Shown here piece after piece: positions 33,022-40,226 of a DNA stretch of 47,052 bases. The notes beneath the pieces were generated by a model. The model was given only the letters and a program-made list of their open reading frames with translations, searched no databases and was not told the DNA's origin. The translations under genes and the position numbers were made by a program. This stretch comes from Paenibacillus sp. N3.4 (lineage in GTDB: Bacteria > Bacillota > Bacilli > Paenibacillales > NBRC-103111): the NCBI RefSeq assembly GCF_008017805.1, contig NZ_VRTT01000057.1:1-47052 (forward strand). Reading direction: 5' to 3'. The stretch's first letter is position 1. Each line of letters begins with the position of its first letter.

Positions 33022-34232
33022 TTTATTACTCTCCAATCATGTTCCATATAAGCTAAACCTTCAGTGAAATAATCACTTTTTATAGTAAACTGTTCAATAC
33101 TTGTCTTGTAATCAATCATTACCAAACCCTTTTCAGAAAATAATCCTACATCTAAAAAATAAGTGCCACTAAGTAAAGGAATACGAGGAATACGGTATTG
33201 AATACAATGTCTACCTTTTTCATTCGGAATTTGTACATTATCCAAATAAGTGTTAGGACCAAATATATATTTTCGATCCCTATCATAAATAGCAACACCA
33301 ACTAATAAGTTTGGCACTACTTCTTCATAAACGTCATACAACACATCGATCTGCAGTGTATCGAATGTTTTCAAATCGAGATTGCTATATGCTACAGATA
33401 CAATTCTACCCACCATACTTGAGTCAACGGGCACCTCATATGATTCTGTTAAGTCATGAAATGAGTTTTCATCAGTTGACTCGGCTGTACTTATTGAATC
33501 TAGATATAGAGAATCTTCGTAGGCATTTACGACATCATTTGCTGATCCATCATCGCGTAGAACGCCTTTATCAATCCATATTGCTCTTGTACAAAATCGT
33601 TTAATTTGCTCAATTGCATGTGAAACGAACAAAATAGTTGTTCCACTTTCACGGATCTGCTTCATTTTCTCAATACATTTTAATTGAAACTTGGTATCAC
33701 CAACACTTAATGCTTCGTCAACGATTAAAATGTCTGGCTCAACATTAATCGCTACAGCAAATGCTAACCGAGCAAACATCCCACTCGAATAGGTTTTTAC
33801 AGGTCGATGGATGAATTCTCCGATTTCTGCGAATGATAGAATACTTTCAAGCTTTTGATCAATTTCAACTCTTTCGTAGCCCATAATAGTGCCATTTAAA
33901 TAGATATTCTCAATCCCAGTATATTCAGGGTTAAATCCTGCTCCGAGTTCAAGTATTGCTGATACCTTACCATTAATAATTATTTCACCTGATGTAGGCG
34001 TAACTACACCAGCTATCAATTTCAGAAACGTCGATTTACCAGAACCATTTACACCAACAATTCCAACACTCTCACCTTTAGATATTGAAATAGATAAATT
34101 ATTTAAGGCAATGAATTCCTTGTTGTACTTTTGGCGAAAAGGGCTGATTGCCTCTTTCAGTCGATCAATTTGTCTTTCATAAATTTTATAAGATTTTGTT
34201 ATATTATCGAATTGAATTATGTTATTTTCCAT
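33018..34232 (-). CDS. wzt: ABC transporter ATPase with carbohydrate-binding tail
   Basis: A 404-aa ATPase of polysaccharide export. Walker A GVNGSGKST, signature YSSGMFARLAFAVA and Walker B ILIVDEALSVGD are intact. After about residue 265, a roughly 140-residue β-rich C-terminal domain is appended, as in Wzt proteins that recognise a capped chain end. I prefer ATG at 34230-34232 (GAGGTG upstream) over a TTG nine codons earlier. It follows wzm by about 10 bp and overlaps the WsaE-like gene by 4 bp, coupling export with the capping enzyme. Confidence 0.95.
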   Translation of the reverse strand: MENNIIQFDNITKSYKIYERQIDRLKEAISPFRQKYNKEFIALNNLSISISKGESVGIVGVNGSGKSTFLKLIAGVVTPTSGEIIINGKVSAILELGAGFNPEYTGIENIYLNGTIMGYERVEIDQKLESILSFAEIGEFIHRPVKTYSSGMFARLAFAVAINVEPDILIVDEALSVGDTKFQLKCIEKMKQIRESGTTILFVSHAIEQIKRFCTRAIWIDKGVLRDDGSANDVVNAYEDSLYLDSISTAESTDENSFHDLTESYEVPVDSSMVGRIVSVAYSNLDLKTFDTLQIDVLYDVYEEVVPNLLVGVAIYDRDRKYIFGPNTYLDNVQIPNEKGRHCIQYRIPRIPLLSGTYFLDVGLFSEKGLVMIDYKTSIEQFTIKSDYFTEGLAYMEHDWRVIK

Positions 34233-34242
34233 AAGCACCTCA

Positions 34243-35037
34243 TTATAGAACATCCGCAAAATGCGGTTTTAGTTTTTTAAATAGTATCCAGCCACTGCTA
34301 ATAAGAACAATAGAAATCAGCCAAAAATAAATCGTTAGGTTAGGATGATCGAATATCTTTTCATTTGTAAATAAAGCAGAACGATAGCCCTCTACAATAT
34401 AATAGAGTGGATTTAGTTTAATAAGAAAATGATACCGTTCAGGCACTGTCTTCAACATCCAAAATATGGGCGTCACCCAAAATCCAAATTGGGTAATTAT
34501 AGCTATGATTTGCCCTGTATCCTTAAAAAATACATTTAGAGATGATGTTAGCAAATTAATACCCACTAAAAAAACAATCGAACAAATCATATAATATAAA
34601 ATAAGAACATTATGCAAATGAAATTCATATCCATATACAAAATATATGATAAAAAGAATAACAATAAAAAATAAATGAATCTTTAAGGCGGTTATGATTC
34701 TAACAATCGGTAATAGTTCGGTTTTAAACACAACTTTTTTCACAAGAAATGAGTTTTCGGTAATGGCAGAAACACCATTAGACAAAACATCAGAAATAAA
34801 TAACCAAGGGACCATACCAGCTACTAACCATAAAATAAATGGAACATTACCTACTGGCACAGATTTAAAACCAACTTGAAAAACAAACCATAATATAGAA
34901 ATAATAATTACAGGATGTATGAATGCCCAAATCACACCAAAAAAAGAGCCATAATATTTCATCTGGAGTTCTCTTTTCGACAATTCATTGGACATCTTAA
35001 ATGATCGTTTTAGATTTTCATAATTTAGGTTTAACAT
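34243..35037 (-). CDS. wzm: ABC-2 type polysaccharide export permease
   Basis: A 264-aa permease with six membrane helices. The N-terminal SKRELQMKYYGSFFGVIWAF and central LVAGMVPWLFISDVLSNGV, then NPLYYIVEGYRSALF, are hallmarks of Wzm/TagG-type exporters. With Wzt it moves the lipid-linked chain across the membrane. The start is well supported (GGGGAGT before ATG). It is the first gene of the long minus-strand glycan operon and faces a divergent ligase-type gene. Confidence 0.95.
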   Translation of the reverse strand: MLNLNYENLKRSFKMSNELSKRELQMKYYGSFFGVIWAFIHPVIIISILWFVFQVGFKSVPVGNVPFILWLVAGMVPWLFISDVLSNGVSAITENSFLVKKVVFKTELLPIVRIITALKIHLFFIVILFIIYFVYGYEFHLHNVLILYYMICSIVFLVGINLLTSSLNVFFKDTGQIIAIITQFGFWVTPIFWMLKTVPERYHFLIKLNPLYYIVEGYRSALFTNEKIFDHPNLTIYFWLISIVLISSGWILFKKLKPHFADVL

Positions 35038-35117
35038 TTTTATTACTCCCCTACCCTTGGTTCGCTTTTAACAATTCTCCACGAAACATAACAATTAATA
35101 TATTTGATGTAATGTAT

Positions 35118-35146
35118 TTGGAAACCCTCTTCCAGTATGCTAAAAT
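35118..35146 (+). promoter_or_regulatory. SigA-type promoter of the ligase-like gene
   Basis: A -35 TTGGAA (35118-35123), 17-bp spacer and -10 TAAAAT (35141-35146) precede the gene by about 40 bp. The opposite strand of this 145-bp divergent region should hold the wzm promoter; only a TATATT box without a good -35 is visible there. Confidence 0.65.
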
Positions 35147-35182
35147 AAAGTCGAACTTTAGCGGAGAAGGAGACTGTCTTTC

Positions 35183-37702
35183 ATGAGTGCAAGTAAGAAT
35201 ACGTACGCGGCTTCGCGAGCGAAATCAAGTGGGACGATAACGGCAGAAAAAAGCTCTGTTATTTTTTGGATTTTGACTGTTTTTGTAGGTTTGTTTCTGT
35301 TCTGGGCGCCGTTTCAACGGGCATTGTTTAATGGGGGAACATACGACTTCGAGAGGTCGATATACTCGGCTTCGGTCTGGTCCTCCATCATTTTATTGTT
35401 AATCGCCATCTTTGCTTTCTTCGTTTACAAACTAAAAGAACAAAAAGACGTATTAACCATTTTGGTCTTACTAATGCCGCTCACCTATATCATATCACTG
35501 TCAAATGCGGCATCTCATTATTTGGCAACCAATATGGTCTACATCCAAATGCTGTATGCAACTTTCTTCATTTTAGGTGTATTTCTGACAAAAAACAAGC
35601 TTGGTACGTCGATTGCCGCTGGTTTATTATTGGCAAGTGGTTACTTCATCGTGATCTTCGGACTTTTGTACTGGTTAGGCAATGGAAACTTTGCCGGACA
35701 TCTGGTAGGCTGGTTCGCGCTCATGGATGGAAACAACGCTTATTTCTACCGAGACGCGGTCATGACAGATTCGAACGGGCTGCGCTTAACCGCCGTTTTT
35801 CAATACGCAAACACATATGCGGCCTTCTTAATTACCTTGACACTAGGTACTTTGTTCTATATTGTGAAGTCTCGTAAATGGTATGTGATTCTTCCTCATG
35901 CGCTTATGCTTGTCCCGATTATTGTTTCTTTCTGGCTGACACTTTCGCGTGGTGCCATTGTCGTTATTCCGGTTGTTTTTCTCATAATGTTATTCTTCTT
36001 TTCTATTAGCAGACAAATACTTTCAATAGTCCAGTTAGTACTTGCATTTGCATTCTCTCTGGCTATTCTACAAAAGGTGACAGATATTGGTACGGTGCTG
36101 CAAAAACAACCGACCGCCTCAGAATCCTGGCATGGTTGGTACATTTTGCTGATTGCCTCAATCATTTTCGCTGCATTGACCATTGTTATTCAGCGCTTTG
36201 GGGCTCCTTGGCTTGAAAATGTTACGACTCGTTTCAACACCAAAAAGTATGCCAATTTCATTTTACCTGTAGCTGCCATCGTGGTAGGATTGTTTGCTGC
36301 TACACTTCTTTTCAGTGATACGGGCTTAAAAAATGTTCTTCCTGAAAATTTAAAAACACGTCTATCAAATATTAATTTTCAACAACACAGCGTATTGGAA
36401 CGGGGTACTTTTTATAAAGATGCTGTGAAGCTATGGACGGACTATCCGATTATCGGTGCAGGCGGTGGCGCCTGGGCTTCCCTTTACGAGAAGTATCAGA
36501 ATAACCCTTACATAAGCCGTCAGGCCCATAACTTCGCGCTTCAATATTTGGTTGAGGCCGGCGCTCTTGGATTTCTTGCTTTTGTAGGTTTTGTTATTGC
36601 TGTGATGGTCTTTTATATAAGAAGCTTTATAAAAAGCACACAGGAGAAAAGAGATCTTCATTTCCTATTCTTTATTGTTACCGTCTCTCTACTTGTGCAC
36701 AGTATGATAGACTTTGACTTAAGCTACGTATACTTAGGTGCTATATTGTTCCTTGCACTGGGCTCCATGCTGAGCAATAGTACCTCGGCTCCACTTCGGT
36801 CTAAATCAGATTCAGCTTTACGTCACAAGTCGTTCCCTGCTCTTCTAACCGTTGTGTCGATTGTAATGCTCTATATATCCGCGCAGTTAGTATCTGCGAA
36901 TAGCTCGTATAAGCACACCATAGAAGTTGCGCAAAAAAGTAAGGACTACAATGAAATCGTTGCCCCGCTCGATAAAGCGATTTCCTTACATCCTGCGCAT
37001 CCTGATTATTTATTGACAGGTCAAATTAGCAGAATCGGCATTCTACTTCAGGTTTCAAACCAATTAAAGGCGACGGATCAGACAAAGAGCGATGCTTTTT
37101 TCATGCAAGCACAAAACCTGCTTGATCAATTGGTGAAGAAAGAACCCCATAATCGCAGTGTCGTCATGCAGCAGTTGAATATGTATCTGATCAAGGGCAA
37201 TCAGCAAGAAGCGTTAAATTGGTCTAATTCCCAAATACCTGATTATCCTTGGTATATTGATTTGTATGAGAAAAGTATGGCTTTGAACATCGAGCTCGCT
37301 AGTCAAGCCAAAGAAAAGAACGATGCCAATGTGTTTAATCAAAGGCTTGATAGTGTGCTTGCTATGTATAAAACAGTGCTCGAACGTATTGAATCTCTGA
37401 AAAACTTACCTGCAGGACAATCACAAGGACGCGATTTCGCTGTGACACCTAGCATGGCGCTGAATGTAGGACAAGTTCACTACATGCGTGGCGATTATGC
37501 TGGAGCAGCGGCTGTGATTAAACCTTATGTCACTGATAAGTTCGAAGACCAGACGAACCGTGTAGTAGCTAGATGGTATTTGGCCACCTTACAAAAATCA
37601 GGGGCTGCTGTAGATAATGACTTGCTGAACAAGCTCATTGCCAAAGATCCGGCTGAGAAACAGAGTATAGACGCCATCGTCGCGGCGAATTTTCAATTTT
37701 AA
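35183..37702 (+). CDS. O-antigen-ligase-type protein, probable S-layer oligosaccharyltransferase (WsfB-like)
   Basis: An 839-aa protein. Residues about 25-560 are polytopic (about a dozen helices). They contain the Wzy_C/WaaL signatures WLTLSRGAIVVIPVVF and, near residue 446, RQAHNFALQYLVEAGALGFL. From about 575 a soluble TPR-like tail follows (LDKAISLHPAHPDYLLTGQI, MALNVGQVHYMRGDYAGAAA). This architecture matches WsfB of Paenibacillus alvei, which transfers the finished glycan to S-layer protein. AAGGAGA lies 9 nt before the ATG. It is the only plus-strand gene of the locus and has its own promoter and terminator, and is less AT-rich than wzm/wzt. Confidence 0.87.
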   Translation: MSASKNTYAASRAKSSGTITAEKSSVIFWILTVFVGLFLFWAPFQRALFNGGTYDFERSIYSASVWSSIILLLIAIFAFFVYKLKEQKDVLTILVLLMPLTYIISLSNAASHYLATNMVYIQMLYATFFILGVFLTKNKLGTSIAAGLLLASGYFIVIFGLLYWLGNGNFAGHLVGWFALMDGNNAYFYRDAVMTDSNGLRLTAVFQYANTYAAFLITLTLGTLFYIVKSRKWYVILPHALMLVPIIVSFWLTLSRGAIVVIPVVFLIMLFFFSISRQILSIVQLVLAFAFSLAILQKVTDIGTVLQKQPTASESWHGWYILLIASIIFAALTIVIQRFGAPWLENVTTRFNTKKYANFILPVAAIVVGLFAATLLFSDTGLKNVLPENLKTRLSNINFQQHSVLERGTFYKDAVKLWTDYPIIGAGGGAWASLYEKYQNNPYISRQAHNFALQYLVEAGALGFLAFVGFVIAVMVFYIRSFIKSTQEKRDLHFLFFIVTVSLLVHSMIDFDLSYVYLGAILFLALGSMLSNSTSAPLRSKSDSALRHKSFPALLTVVSIVMLYISAQLVSANSSYKHTIEVAQKSKDYNEIVAPLDKAISLHPAHPDYLLTGQISRIGILLQVSNQLKATDQTKSDAFFMQAQNLLDQLVKKEPHNRSVVMQQLNMYLIKGNQQEALNWSNSQIPDYPWYIDLYEKSMALNIELASQAKEKNDANVFNQRLDSVLAMYKTVLERIESLKNLPAGQSQGRDFAVTPSMALNVGQVHYMRGDYAGAAAVIKPYVTDKFEDQTNRVVARWYLATLQKSGAAVDNDLLNKLIAKDPAEKQSIDAIVAANFQF

Positions 37703-37715
37703 TCATATATGAATG

Positions 37716-37744
37716 AGTGCCACAGTGATGTGGCGCTTTTTTTT
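37716..37744 (+). terminator. Terminator of the ligase-like gene
   Basis: The stem AGTGCCAC (37716-37723) / GTGGCGCT (37730-37737), with one G-U pair, is followed by T8. A second, less perfect hairpin with a T5 tail follows at about 37752-37784. Confidence 0.85.
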
Positions 37745-37793
37745 CTGGTACTAGCCCTGGCACACCTGATGTGGGGGCTTTTTGTTACATGTG

Positions 37794-38058
37794 ATGCTTA
37801 ATTTAGGATATAATCCATGGTGGGCCAACGGTAATGTTCCTAAAGAGTTTACCCGTCAGTTAAACGACTGGCCTTCTATGAAGCCAGCAAAATATTCCAT
37901 CATGTGAATATACGCCGTGAAGTTATTTTATCCGGTCCAAGAAGAGTCTGGAAAACAACCATTCTTTTCAAATGATTGAACAAGAACTGAATGAAGTTCC
38001 ACCAAAAACCATTCTTTACGTTTCATTTGATCATCCAATACTTAATCTTCATGATTGA
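37794..38058 (+). pseudogene. Decayed AAA ATPase (DUF4143 type) N-terminus
   Basis: Three frames together read as the start of an AAA_14/DUF4143 ATPase: LGYNPWWANGNVPKEFTRQL, then RREVILSGPRRVWKTTIL (a damaged Walker A; GKTT expected), then QMIEQELNEVPPKTILYVSF, then DHPILNL. Single-base losses near 37898 and 37950 shift the frame, and the Walker glycine is replaced by Trp. The rest of the gene is missing. It is a clear remnant, non-functional. Confidence 0.75.
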
Positions 38059-38197
38059 CGGTGCCAGAGAAGAGGGCAAGCTCGAAGGGCAAATTGAAAT
38101 AGCCAAGCGTTTGCTCGCAATGGGAATGAATCTGGATTCGATTGTAAAAGCGACAGCTATACCGAAAGACGAATTGAAAAAATGGCGCGTTCACTGA
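38051..38197 (+). pseudogene. C-terminal remnant of an Rpn/PD-(D/E)XK transposase-like gene
   Basis: An open stretch ending in TGA at 38195-38197 encodes GAREEGKLEGQIEIAKRLLA then MGMNLDSIVKATAIPKDELK. This is the typical repeat-rich C-terminal tail of Rpn-family recombination-promoting nucleases and related PD-(D/E)XK proteins. The catalytic N-terminus is absent; it is fused to the decayed ATPase fragment. Together they mark a degraded mobile or accessory region at the edge of the glycan locus. Confidence 0.65.
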
Positions 38198-38207
38198 ATC
38201 AAAAGCG

Positions 38208-38247
38208 AAAAGTCATACCTATCCTCCAAAGAATAGGTATGACTTTT
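38208..38247. terminator. Bidirectional terminator
   Basis: A perfect 15-bp stem, AAAAGTCATACCTAT (38208-38222) with ATAGGTATGACTTTT (38233-38247), ends in A/T runs. It lies 9 bp past the SWIM gene stop on the minus strand. Confidence 0.85.
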
Positions 38248-38256
38248 ACTTTAATC

Positions 38257-39960
38257 TCAAGTGACAATCTTCCCTCTTCTAAGCTCTTCCTGAAACGAAC
38301 GCAGACGACTGTATTTCTTTACCGTATAACTGATGTATACGTCCCATTTATGGGTATGGTTAAGACGCTTGTACAGCTTTTTTAAGGTTTTGAGCATGTC
38401 CACAGCGGTTTCATAACCATCGCGATTTTTTTGCGAGATACATGCTTCAATAGCTTGGTGATACAAGGGCAGTAGATAAGCTGGATTTGCGTTCTCGACT
38501 TTTTTCAAATTATAGGTCTCCAGATAGATCGGAAGCTGGTTTACAGCCATCTGCAGATCCACCCAACGCTGATAATGGCCTTTGGACAGCAAATGCTCGC
38601 CATAAAAGGACTCACTGTGAGGTAGAAGAGCTGCCATCGTTTCTAAGAATTCATCCTCCAAGTGCTTAGCCTTATTGATTTGGCGCCACAAAAAGATATA
38701 TGCCTCGACCTCCTCAAAATCGTGTGACTGGATATAAGGAAGCAGCCATTTTAACCAATAGTGCAGCCTGCTCCAAGCATTGTTGTCATACAGGCTACCA
38801 AGCTGATTCAAAATATGGGGGATATGCAGCATTTCTAAGCCCTGCAATCGCTCTGTTGCCGCTGCATCCTGCCCTGCCAGCCAATCGTGAAATGCCCGCG
38901 CATGGATGTTATAGTGACGGTGCTGCTCCTGTTGCGGCTTTTGCAAAGCCAGATCTAGTCTATTTTTTTCACGCTGCACGAGAGGCTCTATGACTAGAAG
39001 ATTTGTCCAAAACATAGCGTACAAGACGTACATATCAATAAAATTGAACGATTTATTATAAAACTCTTGCTCCAGATACTGTACTGTCGCTTCAAGGATG
39101 TTCCTATGGGTATCTGTCATCTTTTCCAAGTTGATATCTGTAATAACTTCCGCTATATCATTTAAGCAAGTATAAGCCATCTCCTCCATATGGCTTTCAT
39201 ATAGAAAGTACATGTGGGACTGATGAATCGCATGGTATCTTTCTTCAAGCTTCAACAAAGCAAATAACCTGGCATGTATTTCAAAAAGCTCACGCACAGT
39301 CGGTTCCCATGATACCGCAGCGCTGCATAGCATTTGGACGAGTTCATCTACATCTCCGCTATGCGTAGGGCTGTTTTTATCCTGTTCATAACTATTTTGG
39401 AAGTAGCGATGCCACGCATCCACTTGATCCGTCTCTTGCAAGGAAAACTTCAGCGAGCTTTTTCTTACAGGAGGCGCTATTGCCATCGGTTGACGGGATG
39501 AAGGAAATCTGTCCTGAAAAATTCGCGGAAATTGTTCTTGCTGAACCCTTTCCAAAGCCCTCTTCTCTTGAGCCTTTTTGGCTTTGGCAGCTTGCAGCTC
39601 CTCAGCGGCCTGAATCTCTTCTATGGCGGTCGTGGCCTGGTCCATAAATGCCTCTGGACTCAAATTATGCAGCTGATACACAGTAAAAAAGACGGCAGCC
39701 ATATGCTCGCATAGCTCTCTGCTTTCACACAAGCATGTGCTGATGGACAGAAAGTCGATATCCAATTGAACGTCGTACACTTCAGGCATCTTGACTCTGG
39801 CTACGATCTCCGATCCTTCTGTAATTTGAATATCGTTCACAGCTTGTTGCTTAAACACTTCAAAACCGAGCTTCAGCTTCTCATAGACAAAGCTGGCTCG
39901 AACCTGAACGACCAGATCCATCAGTTCGCTCGTCGTAAGCTTAAGTCGGGTTTGACTCAT
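38257..39960 (-). CDS. SWIM zinc-finger protein (YwqB-like)
   Basis: A 567-aa protein. The SWIM motif C-X-C-X5-C-X-H is intact at C76, C78, C84 and H86 (STCLCESRELCEHMAAVFF). The rest is a long α-helical region with no catalytic motif, ending in KKYSRLRSFQEELRRGKIVT. AAGGAGG precedes the ATG, which overlaps the stop of the upstream small ORF (ATGA). In B. subtilis the SWIM gene ywqB sits beside the SNF2 gene ywqA, and the same partnership holds here. SWIM domains bind zinc and may bind DNA or protein. Its paralogue at 43343-44720 is broken, so this may be the functional copy. Confidence 0.88.
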   Translation of the reverse strand: MSQTRLKLTTSELMDLVVQVRASFVYEKLKLGFEVFKQQAVNDIQITEGSEIVARVKMPEVYDVQLDIDFLSISTCLCESRELCEHMAAVFFTVYQLHNLSPEAFMDQATTAIEEIQAAEELQAAKAKKAQEKRALERVQQEQFPRIFQDRFPSSRQPMAIAPPVRKSSLKFSLQETDQVDAWHRYFQNSYEQDKNSPTHSGDVDELVQMLCSAAVSWEPTVRELFEIHARLFALLKLEERYHAIHQSHMYFLYESHMEEMAYTCLNDIAEVITDINLEKMTDTHRNILEATVQYLEQEFYNKSFNFIDMYVLYAMFWTNLLVIEPLVQREKNRLDLALQKPQQEQHRHYNIHARAFHDWLAGQDAAATERLQGLEMLHIPHILNQLGSLYDNNAWSRLHYWLKWLLPYIQSHDFEEVEAYIFLWRQINKAKHLEDEFLETMAALLPHSESFYGEHLLSKGHYQRWVDLQMAVNQLPIYLETYNLKKVENANPAYLLPLYHQAIEACISQKNRDGYETAVDMLKTLKKLYKRLNHTHKWDVYISYTVKKYSRLRSFQEELRRGKIVT

Positions 39961-40157
39961 GACCGAACCTCCTTGCTTATCGCTCTGTATAATTGCTGCC
40001 AGCCGCGCGACATTGACTCTGTGCCCTGGAGAGGTATCTCTTGCCTTGCTGCAGCGGCTTTTCCAGAGGTCCGCCCCGGCTTGCCTGTCGGCTGCTGTGG
40101 CGTATCTGCTTCCTTGGACGGCTTATCTCGTTTAGGACTTGCTTTTTGCTGACTCAT
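39957..40157 (-). CDS. 66-aa basic protein coupled to the SWIM gene
   Basis: ATG at 40155-40157 has GGAGGG 7 nt upstream, and its stop overlaps the SWIM gene start by 4 bp. The N-terminal 40 residues are Lys/Pro/Gln-rich and probably disordered (KASPKRDKPSKEADTPQQPT). The C-terminus could form a short helix (SRGWQQLYRAISKEV). No known family is recognised. Good translation signals on both sides make it likely to be expressed between the SNF2 and SWIM genes. Confidence 0.6.
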   Translation of the reverse strand: MSQQKASPKRDKPSKEADTPQQPTGKPGRTSGKAAAARQEIPLQGTESMSRGWQQLYRAISKEVRS

Positions 40158-40226
40158 TCCTGACCCTCCACTCTGGCCATTCCATAGATTGCGCCATGCT
40201 GATGCTGATGCTGCTCTTGATCACGA

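Noticed and set aside
10685..37702. Gram-negative LPS O-antigen cluster
   Set aside because: The flanking genes, start codon use and spore coat gene indicate a Firmicute; WsaE/WsaF/WsfB-like proteins fit an S-layer glycan better.
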